The notes: generated by a model from the sequence alone, not told the origin. Positions 1 to 4,973 are shown, numbered from the stretch's first letter. The stretch is 5,547 bases of DNA from Solirubrobacterales bacterium (GCA_009781575.1 WQXW01000144.1:1-5547); one strand, 5' to 3'. Numbers and translations are program-made.

Positions 1-75
1 CAGAGGCGGCCGCCCCTGGCGGGCGCCCTCCTCGTGGGTGCGCACGATGTCGTCCGGCGCGAGGTCCACGCTCAT
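1..75 (-). CDS. N-terminal fragment of an unidentified protein, running off the left edge
   Basis: An ATG on the minus strand at 75 opens a frame that stays open for all 25 codons to the window edge. The visible protein begins MSVDLAPDDIVRTHEEG and continues to end RPPL. It looks like an ordinary soluble N-terminus, with an acidic segment followed by a likely amphipathic helix and no signal peptide. Support for a real start comes from a TAGCTT box on the same strand at 89-84, eight bases before the ATG, which matches the spacing seen at other genes in this window. There is no Shine-Dalgarno sequence. The gene would be divergent from the glycoside hydrolase at 269, with 193 bp between them. 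Too little is visible to name a family. Confidence 0.45.
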   Translation of the reverse strand, partial: MSVDLAPDDIVRTHEEGARQGRPPL

Positions 76-83
76 GGCTGGCA

Positions 84-89
84 AAGCTA
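84..89 (-). promoter_or_regulatory. Candidate -10 box (TAGCTT) for the leftmost minus-strand gene
   Basis: On the minus strand TAGCTT ends eight bases before the ATG at 75. It fits the actinobacterial TAnnnT -10 consensus and would place transcription start one or two bases from the start codon, a nearly leaderless mRNA. No convincing -35 is seen. Confidence 0.4.
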
Positions 90-268
90 CCCAATCGAGG
101 TGCGCCCCGATGGAGACCGCCCACACCACCGCAACACGCCGGCCGCTGAGGTGTCCTGTAAACGTGCGCGCCCGCGCGTTTTGGCCCCCGACGCCCCGAC
201 ACCGACAGGGCGTTCGCCGTGGGGGCCGCCTTCGCCTCCCGCAAAGCCACCACAGAATCGAGGATCCG

Positions 269-1675
269 ATGCAGCGTCCAAGCCGTGTCCGAATGCTCGT
301 CGGCGCGCTGCTCTGCTCCCTCGGGCTCGCCGCGCTGGCGGGCGCCGCGCCCGCGCTGGCCTCCCACAACGAGACCGTCTACTTCGAGGCGCACGAGCTG
401 CTGAACGCCAAAGCGCGCCCGCGGGTGCTCTCCGAACTGAAGTGGCTGGGCGTCAAAGCGCTGCGCGTGGAGCTCTACTGGCGCGAAGTCGCGCCCCGCC
501 CCAACAGCCGCCGCCGCCCCAAATTCAACCAGGCCAGCCCCTCCGGCTACCACTGGGGCCAGTACGACGCGCTGCTCTCCACCGCCGCCGCGCTGCACTG
601 GCCGGTGCTCCTGACCGTCACCGCCCCCGGCCCCAAGTGGGCGATGGCGGGCCATCGCGACTACGTCACCCGTCCCAGCGACAGCGACTTCGAGCAGTTC
701 ATGCAGGCCGTCGGGCGCCACTTCGGCAAAGAGGTCTCGATGTACGCGATCTGGAACGAGCCCAACCACCCCGACTATCTGAAGCCCCAGTTCCGGGGCC
801 ACACGCCGCTCTCGCCGGCGATCTATCGCGGTCTCTTCCTCTCCGGCTACGCCGGGCTGAGGAAGGGCGGCGTCTCCAATCCCAAGGTTCTGATGGGCGA
901 AACCGCGCCCACCGGCACCGCGCGCGTGGTCTCGCCGCTGGCCTTCCTGCGGGGCGCGCTCTGCCTCAACAGCCACTACCAGAAAGTGGGCCACTGCGGT
1001 GAGCTGCCGGCCTACGGCTACGCGCACCACGCCTACACCAAGGCCAGCGGGCCCTTCTATCGCCCGCCCAACAGGGACGACGTGATGATCGCGGTGCTCA
1101 GCCGCCTCACCAACGCGCTCGATCTGGCCGCGCGCGCGGGCGCGATCAAGCCCAACATGGACATCTACCTGACCGAGTTCGGGATCCAGAGCAAGCCCAA
1201 CCGCTACTTCGGCGTGCCGGTGGCCCAGCAGGCCGAATACGACGCGATCGCCGAACGGATCGCCTACGAAAACCCGCGTGTGGCCGCCTTCTCGCAGTAC
1301 CTGCTGCGCGACGACAAGCTGGGCGGCCGCCCGGGGTCGGCGGTGATCGGCTTCCAGACGGGACTCGAGTACGTCAACGGCAGGCGCAAGCCGCTCTACT
1401 ACGGCTGGCCGGTGCAACTGGCGGTCGCGCGCGCCGGCAGCGGATTCTCGCTGTGGGGCCACGTGCGGCCCACCGAAGGGCCCACCACCGCGACGGTGCT
1501 GATCCAGCGCCCCGGCTCGCGCAGCTACACCACGCTGAGGACCGTGCACACCGACTCCGAAGGCTACTGGAGCTTCACCTCCCCGGTGAGCGGCGAGCAC
1601 TGGCGCCTGCAGTGGACCAGCCCGAGCGGGGTCAAACACCTGGGGCCGCCGATCCGCTCCTACAGGGGGCCGTAG
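269..1675 (+). CDS. Secreted clan-A (TIM-barrel) glycoside hydrolase-like protein with C-terminal beta domain
   Basis: A 468-residue protein, probably an exported glycosidase. Residues 1-31 form a signal peptide: basic MQRPSRVR, a hydrophobic core at about 9-28, and an APALA/S cleavage site near 31. Residues of about 35-385 read as a (beta/alpha)8 barrel of the GH5/GH39 type. IWNEPNHPDY supplies the Asn-Glu-Pro acid/base motif (E164), HHAY (H253-H254) sits where barrel strand 6 is expected, and YLTEFG supplies the candidate nucleophile E303. QYLLRDD (343-349) would be barrel strand 8. C232 and C243 could form a disulphide. Residues of about 388-468 form a separate beta-rich domain (SLWGHVRP, YWSF, WRLQW), perhaps carbohydrate-binding or Ig-like. 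The frame is open back to 38, but the signal peptide and an AGGA at 261-264 place the start at 269; ATG at 293 is an alternative. The substrate cannot be read from the sequence. The fold and catalytic pair are fairly secure; the exact GH family is not. Confidence 0.85.
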   Translation: MQRPSRVRMLVGALLCSLGLAALAGAAPALASHNETVYFEAHELLNAKARPRVLSELKWLGVKALRVELYWREVAPRPNSRRRPKFNQASPSGYHWGQYDALLSTAAALHWPVLLTVTAPGPKWAMAGHRDYVTRPSDSDFEQFMQAVGRHFGKEVSMYAIWNEPNHPDYLKPQFRGHTPLSPAIYRGLFLSGYAGLRKGGVSNPKVLMGETAPTGTARVVSPLAFLRGALCLNSHYQKVGHCGELPAYGYAHHAYTKASGPFYRPPNRDDVMIAVLSRLTNALDLAARAGAIKPNMDIYLTEFGIQSKPNRYFGVPVAQQAEYDAIAERIAYENPRVAAFSQYLLRDDKLGGRPGSAVIGFQTGLEYVNGRRKPLYYGWPVQLAVARAGSGFSLWGHVRPTEGPTTATVLIQRPGSRSYTTLRTVHTDSEGYWSFTSPVSGEHWRLQWTSPSGVKHLGPPIRSYRGP

Positions 1676-1778
1676 GCGCGCCGGCGCGACGCGGGGGCCG
1701 GCATCTGGATCTGGACTCGACAGCGGCCACCCGCGGGGGCGACCGTGCTCCGCTCGAGCCCGGCGCCGGGCGCGTCGT

Positions 1779-1897
1779 CTCGAACACACCTGTCGCAGGG
1801 GCCGTTGGGGGATTCAAAAAGAGGATTCGTTCCGCGCGGAACCAATCCCCAAAACAAAATACGCAACGGACGCTGCTCGATCGGCACCGCTGGAGCG
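1779..1897. repeat. 119-bp intergenic repeat, copy A
   Basis: This copy aligns without gaps to 2957-3075 with about 109 of 119 identities by hand count. The stretch 1803-1859 is identical over 57 bp; mismatches cluster in the 3' flank (1860-1881), with two more at 1800 and 1802. The core is AT-richer than its surroundings. It contains the perfect palindrome GTTCCGCGCGGAAC (1829-1842), TTGGGGGATT (1805-1814) complementary to AATCCCCAA (1844-1852), and a GGATTC direct repeat (1810-1815 and 1823-1828). A small CCTG-TCG-CAGG stem lies near the 5' end. The copy starts 103 bp after the glycosidase stop. It has no transposase, no inverted termini and no visible target duplication, so it resembles a dispersed REP-like or structured-RNA element more than an insertion sequence. 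Confidence 0.9.
1816..1848 (-). terminator. Intrinsic-terminator-like hairpin within repeat copy A, minus strand
   Basis: Read on the minus strand, GGATT-G-GTTCC-GCGC-GGAAC-G-AATCC forms two 5-bp stems separated by a G-G mismatch, closed by a GCGC loop, followed directly by TCTTTTT. That is the layout of an intrinsic terminator for minus-strand transcription. On the plus strand the hairpin is followed by an A-rich run, so it would not terminate there in the same way. No minus-strand gene ends nearby, so the role, perhaps stopping antisense transcription, is inference. Confidence 0.4.
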
Positions 1898-1977
1898 GGG
1901 GCGCCCGGCTTCGCAGGCGCTACGGGGTGGAGATGGACACGTGTGCGACTCGTCCGGTCCAGAGCTCTGCGCGGTCC

Positions 1978-1983
1978 TACGAT
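1978..1983 (+). promoter_or_regulatory. Candidate -10 box (TACGAT) of the DNA glycosylase gene
   Basis: TACGAT ends eight bases before the ATG at 1992 and matches TAnnnT. Transcription would begin at about 1990-1992, so the AGGAG at 1985-1989, which lies only two bases from the start codon, would mostly not be in the mRNA. A nearly leaderless transcript is the simpler reading. Confidence 0.5.
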
Positions 1984-1991
1984 CAGGAGCA

Positions 1992-2837
1992 ATGCCGGAG
2001 CTTCCCGAGGTGGAGATCACCGCGCGACGGCTCGCCGAGGCGCTGCGCGGCGGGGCGATCGAGTCGGCGCGCGCGCCGGGGGTGAAGGTGATGCGCAGCT
2101 TCGACCCGCCACTCTCGGCGCTCGAGGGCCGCGCGGTCGCCGATGTGCGCCGCCGCGGCAAGCACCTGATCGTCGACTTCGACGGCGGTCTCTCGCTGCT
2201 GCTGCACCTGATGTCGGCCGGCCGGCTGCAGCTGTTCGACTCGCGCGCCGGTCCGCGCGACCGCACCGTGCGCGTGGCGCTCCGTCTCGCCGACGGGCGC
2301 GAGCTGCGCCTGCGGGAGTTCGGCTCCCGCCAATCGGCGTGGGCCAAGCTGCTCGACACCGCGCGGTTGGGCGAGGAGGAGTCGCTCGCCACGCTCGGCC
2401 CCGAGGCGTGGCCCGATCCGCCGCCGCTGGAGCAGACGCTCGGCGTGGCCCGTCCCCTGCACGCGCTGCTGCGCGATCAGCGCGCGATCGCCGGGATCGG
2501 CCGCTCGTGGGCCGATGAGATCCTGTGGCACGCGCGCCTCTCTCCCTACAAGCGCGGCTCCGACCTCGACGAGCAGGAGCGCGCGCGCCTGCGCGCGGCG
2601 ATCGTGTCAACGCTGGGCGGCGCGCTCGAGCACTACGAGCGCGCGGTTCGCCTGCCGATCCCCGACCGCCTGCCGATGCCCCTGCAGGTGCACCGGCGCG
2701 AGGGCGAGCCCTGCCCACGCTGCCACACCGCGCTGCGCGCGGTGCACTTCGAGGATCACGTGATCGCCTACTGTCCCACCTGCCAGACCGCCGGCAGGGT
2801 GCTGGCCGACCGCCGGCTGTCGCGGCTGTTGAAGTAG
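1992..2837 (+). CDS. Fpg/Nei-family DNA glycosylase (formamidopyrimidine-DNA glycosylase-like), divergent
   Basis: A 281-residue base-excision-repair enzyme of the MutM/Nei family, expected to remove oxidised bases and nick the abasic site. The start is fixed by biochemistry: the mature protein must begin with Pro2 (nucleophile) and Glu3, seen here as MPELPEVE; an in-frame ATG at 1941 would bury them. The order is the N-terminal beta-sandwich with RRGK (K57), the intercalation region HLMSAGRL (72-79) and LREF (R108, F110), the helix-two-turn-helix around GIGRSWADE (168-176), then a zinc finger with C241, C244, C261 and C264. Compared with E. coli Fpg, the Met of HLGMSG aligns with Ser75, the conserved H2TH Asn is Arg171, the finger Arg is His256, and the TTLKDF lesion-recognition segment is replaced by ALEHYE. 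These differences suggest a distinct subfamily, so 8-oxoguanine specificity should not be assumed and mutM is not assigned. The gene stands alone between two copies of the 119-bp repeat. Confidence 0.95.
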   Translation: MPELPEVEITARRLAEALRGGAIESARAPGVKVMRSFDPPLSALEGRAVADVRRRGKHLIVDFDGGLSLLLHLMSAGRLQLFDSRAGPRDRTVRVALRLADGRELRLREFGSRQSAWAKLLDTARLGEEESLATLGPEAWPDPPPLEQTLGVARPLHALLRDQRAIAGIGRSWADEILWHARLSPYKRGSDLDEQERARLRAAIVSTLGGALEHYERAVRLPIPDRLPMPLQVHRREGEPCPRCHTALRAVHFEDHVIAYCPTCQTAGRVLADRRLSRLLK

Positions 2838-2875
2838 CCCGCGCGCCGGGCCCGGCTCCAGCACTCTGGCTCAGG

Positions 2876-2899
2876 CCCGACCCGACCCGACCCGACCCG
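2876..2899. repeat. CCCGA pentanucleotide tandem repeat
   Basis: Four perfect CCCGA units run from 2876 to 2895, followed by a fifth unit ending CCCGC. They lie 39 bp after the glycosylase stop codon. The unit is not a multiple of three and the tract is non-coding, so copy-number change would not alter a protein. Confidence 0.85.
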
Positions 2900-2956
2900 C
2901 TGCGGCGCGGCACGCGCGCACGGGGGAGAGCAGGGGCGCGAGATATCTGGCCCAGG

Positions 2957-3075
2957 CTCGAACACACCTGTCGCAGGCGGCGTTGGGGGATTCAAAAAGA
3001 GGATTCGTTCCGCGCGGAACCAATCCCCAAAACAAAACACCACACGGCCGGAGCTCGACCGGCACCGCTGGAGCG
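2957..3075. repeat. 119-bp intergenic repeat, copy B
   Basis: This is the second copy, exactly 1178 bp from copy A and in the same orientation. The identical 57-bp core is at 2981-3037, with TTGGGGGATT at 2983-2992, the GTTCCGCGCGGAAC palindrome at 3007-3020 and AATCCCCAA at 3022-3030. It starts 119 bp after the glycosylase stop, much as copy A starts 103 bp after the glycosidase stop, so both sit downstream of a plus-strand gene. In this copy the variable 3' part gains a GCCGG/CCGGC stem (about 3047-3063) that copy A lacks. Recombination between the copies would delete the glycosylase gene together with its promoter. Confidence 0.9.
2994..3026 (-). terminator. Intrinsic-terminator-like hairpin within repeat copy B, minus strand
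   Basis: This is the same core as in copy A: a 5+5-bp stem with a GCGC loop followed on the minus strand by TCTTTTT. Being base-for-base identical, it retains full terminator geometry although the flanks of the two repeats have drifted. Confidence 0.4.
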
Positions 3076-3162
3076 CGCGGCGATGAGCGGAGCTCCGCCC
3101 GCATGTGGGCCGGGGTCCGAAACATGAGGTGAATCGACACCCACAACGAGGCTCCACGGGTC

Positions 3163-3168
3163 TATCAT
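3163..3168 (+). promoter_or_regulatory. Candidate -10 box (TATCAT) for the acidic microprotein gene
   Basis: TATCAT matches TATAAT at five of six bases and would give a leader of about 57 nt before the ATG at 3232. TCGACA at 3134-3139 resembles a -35, but the 23-bp spacing is too long, so the -35 is uncertain. Confidence 0.35.
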
Positions 3169-3216
3169 GCGGCCGCTCTCTGGGTACACCGTGGGAGAGG
3201 CTCACCGACGAACCCC

Positions 3217-3223
3217 AAGGAGG
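3217..3223 (+). promoter_or_regulatory. Strong Shine-Dalgarno sequence for the acidic microprotein
   Basis: AAGGAGG lies eight bases before the ATG at 3232. It is the only near-consensus ribosome binding site at good spacing in the window and is the main reason to accept this short frame as a gene. Confidence 0.75.
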
Positions 3224-3231
3224 CTCGCCAA

Positions 3232-3387
3232 ATGCTCAAGCGCGCCACGCTCGAGATCGAGCGCGAATTCGAAGACGACGACTGGGACGACGACGACGAC
3301 GAGGAGGAGCTCCTGGGAACCGACGACGAGGAGCTGGACCTCGACGAATACGACGACGAGCTCGACGAGGACGACGACGGCTTCTGA
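3232..3387 (+). CDS. Highly acidic 51-residue microprotein of unknown function
   Basis: The protein starts MLKRATLEIEREFEDDDW and ends DEDDDGF. By count 30 of 51 residues are Asp (18) or Glu (12), with only three basic residues (K3, R4, R11), all in the first 11. It therefore looks like a short amphipathic N-terminal helix followed by a disordered acidic tail. There is no signal peptide, membrane segment or cysteine. This frame, rather than the overlapping Thr/Arg-rich frames produced by the same GAC/GAG tract, is supported by AAGGAGG eight bases upstream and by mixed Asp and Glu codons ending mainly in C or G. I do not recognise a family. Acidic tails of this kind occur in proteins that bind basic partners or imitate DNA, but nothing here identifies a partner. 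It appears to be a single-gene unit, with a candidate promoter at 3163 and a stable hairpin 112 bp after the stop. Confidence 0.75.
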   Translation: MLKRATLEIEREFEDDDWDDDDDEEELLGTDDEELDLDEYDDELDEDDDGF

Positions 3388-3498
3388 GCTGGCCGCCTCC
3401 GGCCCCGGCTCGCGGCCCCGGCCGCCCGCCCCGGCCGCACTCGCCGGGCCGCGCGCCCGCGCGCGTGGGGGACCGTGACCGCGCGCACCGCCGACGGC

Positions 3499-3534
3499 GC
3501 GCGGGCGTGCGCGACTTCTCGCGCGCCCCCGCGC
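3499..3534. terminator. Stable GC-rich hairpin between the acidic-protein and flippase-like genes
   Basis: GCGCGA (3509-3514) pairs with TCGCGC (3519-3524) across a CTTC loop. The stem extends through a T-G wobble, one pair, a C-C mismatch and seven more pairs out to 3499/3534. There is no T-run on either side, so it would be a U-less terminator of the kind proposed in actinobacteria, or simply a stem ahead of the next promoter. The rest of 3388-3548 is GC-rich spacer with short GGCCCCGGC-type repeats. Confidence 0.4.
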
Positions 3535-3536
3535 CG

Positions 3537-3542
3537 TACGCT
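3537..3542 (+). promoter_or_regulatory. Candidate -10 box (TACGCT) of the flippase-like gene
   Basis: TACGCT ends six bases before the GTG at 3549, so position +1 would fall on the start codon itself: a classical leaderless arrangement. No Shine-Dalgarno sequence exists at useful spacing, which supports this reading. Confidence 0.5.
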
Positions 3543-3548
3543 TGAGGT

Positions 3549-4682
3549 GTGAGCACGCCAATCGCGTCGGCCTCGATCGCCCACAGCCTCAGCACCTTCC
3601 TCGAAGCGGTGGGCCAGTTCTTCTCCGACCTCGCCGCCGTGCACTGGGGGGCGCTCGTGCTGGGCCTGGCGTTCTTCGGCGCCAACCTCACGCTGCGCTC
3701 GCGCGCGTTCTTTCACAGCCTGCGCGCCGCGTACCCCGCGGTGCGCTTCCAGTGGCGGCGAATCTGGGGCGCGTACGTGGCGGCGGTGGGCTTCAACAAC
3801 GTGGTGCCGGCGCGGGGCGGCGACATCATCAAGCTCTTCCTGTCGCGTTCCGCGATCCCCGGCTCCACCTACCCCACCGTGGCGGCGGCGTTCTTCGTGG
3901 AGTCGATCTTCGATGTCTCGATGGGCGTGCTGGTGCTGATCTTCGCGTTCTCACAGGGCGTGTTCCCCAAGCCGCCCGACTTCGCGCACCTCTCCTCCTT
4001 CGACATCTCCTACCTGGCGGCGCACTTCCGCTTGACCCTGTTCCTGATCACCGCGCTCGCGGTGATCGGGCTGGTCGCCTTCGCGGTGCTGTCCTCGCGG
4101 GTGAAGGCGTTCTGGACCCGCGTGCGCCAGGGGGTCACGATCCTGCAGGACCGCCGGCGCTACCTGCGCGAAGTGGCCGCCTGGCAGGCGGTCGCGTGGG
4201 TGTGTCGCTTCGCCGCGGTGTGGTGTCTGTTGAGCGCGTTCCGCGTGGGCGGCTCCGTGGAGAGCGTGCTGCTGGTGTTCGGGGTCGGGCAGGTGGCCGG
4301 CGCGGTGCCGTTCACGCCGGGCGGCGCCGGCGTGCAGCAGGCGCTGCTGGTGAAGGTGTTCGAGCACAAGGCGCCCGGCGCGGTGGTGGCGGCCTACTCG
4401 GTGGGCCAGCAGATCGCGATCGCCGCGTTCACCGCGCTCGTGGGCCTGGGCGCGGTGATCTTCATCTTCCGCTTCCACTCCTTCAAGGAGGTGATCGCCG
4501 CCGGCCGCGCCTCGCGCGACGCCGAGCGCCAGGACGAACGGGATCGGGATCGGGCCGGCCAAGGGAGCCGCGCCGGCGAACCGGGCCGCGCGGGCCAAGC
4601 GGATCGGGCCGGCGATGCGGGCCGGGCCGGGGCGGGGGATCGCGCTAGCGAAGTCCCTCGCGCGCCTCGCGTACGAGCGTGA
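3549..4682 (+). CDS. YbhN/LPG-synthase-TM-like (flippase-like) integral membrane protein
   Basis: A 377-residue multi-pass inner-membrane protein of the UPF0104/YbhN group, which shares the transmembrane domain of lysylphosphatidylglycerol synthases and AglD. Hydrophobic segments lie near 31-47, 74-88, 110-133, 160-182, 212-231, 238-256 and 279-307. Two hallmark motifs are present: GFNNVVPARGGD (81-92) and PFTPGGAGVQQALL (254-267). Family members are linked to lipid or lipid-linked sugar handling; the substrate here is unknown. The family's usual Glu after PGGxGxx is Gln264, and the usual Glu-Arg in the third conserved block is Glu118-Ser119. The GTG start is supported by the TACGCT box six bases upstream rather than by a ribosome binding site. 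Residues of about 318-377 form a charged low-complexity tail rich in Arg, Ala, Gly and Asp, outside the domain; its last codons overlap the convergent gene at 4645-4917. Confidence 0.88.
   Translation: MSTPIASASIAHSLSTFLEAVGQFFSDLAAVHWGALVLGLAFFGANLTLRSRAFFHSLRAAYPAVRFQWRRIWGAYVAAVGFNNVVPARGGDIIKLFLSRSAIPGSTYPTVAAAFFVESIFDVSMGVLVLIFAFSQGVFPKPPDFAHLSSFDISYLAAHFRLTLFLITALAVIGLVAFAVLSSRVKAFWTRVRQGVTILQDRRRYLREVAAWQAVAWVCRFAAVWCLLSAFRVGGSVESVLLVFGVGQVAGAVPFTPGGAGVQQALLVKVFEHKAPGAVVAAYSVGQQIAIAAFTALVGLGAVIFIFRFHSFKEVIAAGRASRDAERQDERDRDRAGQGSRAGEPGRAGQADRAGDAGRAGAGDRASEVPRAPRVRA
4547..4613 (+). repeat. Short in-frame direct repeat in the flippase-like tail
   Basis: The 13-mer GGATCGGGCCGGC occurs at 4547-4559 and 4601-4613, 54 bp (18 codons) apart and in frame, each encoding Asp-Arg-Ala-Gly. 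It lies in a GGCC-rich stretch encoding repeated (G/D)RAG-like units, which suggests the tail grew by repeat slippage. Confidence 0.7.
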
Positions 4683-4917
4683 CCGCCTCGGGGAACACGC
4701 GCGCGATCACCGCGCGGATCTGATCGGCCTGGTCCTCGGCGTTGCCCTGCACGTTGACCCGGTTGACCGCGGCCACGGTCATGTCGACCGCGAGCTTGAT
4801 CGCGTTGTCGGCCCACGCCAGCCGCTGCTGACCCTGCATCTGTTCGGCGAACTCCGCCAGGCGCCGTTGCAGGTCCTCGGGGTCGCCGAACAGGTCTCCC
4901 AGGCCGCCGCTCTCCAT
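4645..4917 (-). CDS. Small 90-residue helical protein of unknown function
   Basis: The protein begins MESGGLGDLFGDPEDLQRRL and is predicted by eye to be almost entirely helical: an amphipathic helix at about 14-32, a second at about 34-52 (WADNAIKLAVDMTVAAVNRV), a short turn around NVQGN, then a helix at about 61-88 (QADQIRAVIARVFPEAVTLVREA). It has no signal peptide, membrane span or cysteine. The Gly-rich start followed by a Gln-rich helix faintly recalls YbaB/EbfC nucleoid proteins, but the rest does not fit, so no name is given. The frame uses G/C-ending codons normally. A TACGAT box lies eight bases before the ATG. The gene is divergent from the membrane protein at 4974, with 56 bp between starts, and its last 38 bp overlap the 3' end of the flippase-like gene. 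Confidence 0.7.
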   Translation of the reverse strand: MESGGLGDLFGDPEDLQRRLAEFAEQMQGQQRLAWADNAIKLAVDMTVAAVNRVNVQGNAEDQADQIRAVIARVFPEAVTLVREAREGLR

Positions 4918-4925
4918 CGCGGTCC

Positions 4926-4931
4926 ATCGTA
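4926..4931 (-). promoter_or_regulatory. Candidate -10 box (TACGAT) for the small helical protein
   Basis: On the minus strand TACGAT ends eight bases before the ATG at 4917, with the same sequence and spacing as at the glycosylase gene. No Shine-Dalgarno sequence is present, consistent with a nearly leaderless mRNA. Confidence 0.45.
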
Positions 4932-4958
4932 GCGGGGAAACTGGTGGCGGGGAACTCG

Positions 4959-4964
4959 TACACT
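4959..4964 (+). promoter_or_regulatory. Candidate -10 box (TACACT) for the right-edge membrane protein
   Basis: TACACT ends nine bases before the ATG at 4974, and the intervening bases are pyrimidine-rich with no ribosome binding site. Together with the minus-strand box at 4931-4926 it makes a compact divergent promoter region of 56 bp. Confidence 0.45.
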
Positions 4965-4973
4965 GCCTCCCCC

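Larger units (their letters stand above)
1676..1991. other. Intergenic region between glycosidase and glycosylase genes
   Basis: This 316-bp gap has no convincing gene. It holds GC-rich palindromes just after the glycosidase stop (CGCGCCGGCGCG at 1677-1688 and GCCCGGCGCCGGGC at 1758-1771) which could act as weak transcription stops, then repeat copy A at 1779-1897. Beyond that lie an 8-bp palindrome ACACGTGT at 1937-1944 and the TACGAT promoter box of the glycosylase gene. Open frames crossing the region on both strands lack start signals or recognisable protein content. Confidence 0.6.
2838..3231. other. Intergenic region between glycosylase and acidic-protein genes
   Basis: This 394-bp gap has no supported gene. 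It carries the palindrome GCCGGGCCCGGC (2845-2856) just after the glycosylase stop, a CCCGA tandem repeat (2876-2899), repeat copy B (2957-3075), a candidate -10 box TATCAT (3163-3168) and the Shine-Dalgarno AAGGAGG (3217-3223) of the next gene. Several long open frames cross it, but they are GC-driven and share no recognisable family. Confidence 0.6.

Noticed and set aside
1779..1795. TCGAACACACCTGTCG at the repeat start resembles an actinobacterial SOS (LexA) box, tempting next to a repair gene.
   Set aside because: Only the CGAAC half matches; the second half is shifted and does not read GTTCG at the required spacing. It is part of the repeat and occurs in both copies, so it is not specific to the repair gene promoter.
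1660..1992. A minus-strand open frame crossing repeat copy A that gives the same peptide (FWGLVPRGTNPLFESPN) as a frame crossing copy B at 2871-3146.
   Set aside because: The shared peptide follows automatically from the identical DNA core. The frames differ elsewhere, lack start signals and family resemblance, and the core has a better explanation as nucleic-acid structure. If many genomic copies all keep this frame open, it should be reconsidered.
1779..3075. The two repeats with the gene between them considered as a composite transposon or MITE-bounded cargo.
   Set aside because: The repeat ends are not inverted, there is no visible target-site duplication, and the enclosed glycosylase has codon use and promoter style like its neighbours.
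3240..3380. The GAC/GAG-rich tract considered as a trinucleotide microsatellite rather than coding DNA.
   Set aside because: The repeats are interrupted, mix GAC, GAG, GAA and CTC codons, and end in a proper stop after a strong ribosome site, which fits an acidic protein better than a simple repeat.
3167..3478. A Thr-rich frame covering the acidic gene, and Ser/Val-rich frames on the opposite strand.
   Set aside because: Homopolymer-like Thr, Arg, Ser and Val runs are out-of-frame readings of the GAC/GAG tract. Only the Asp/Glu frame has a ribosome binding site and ordinary codon choice.
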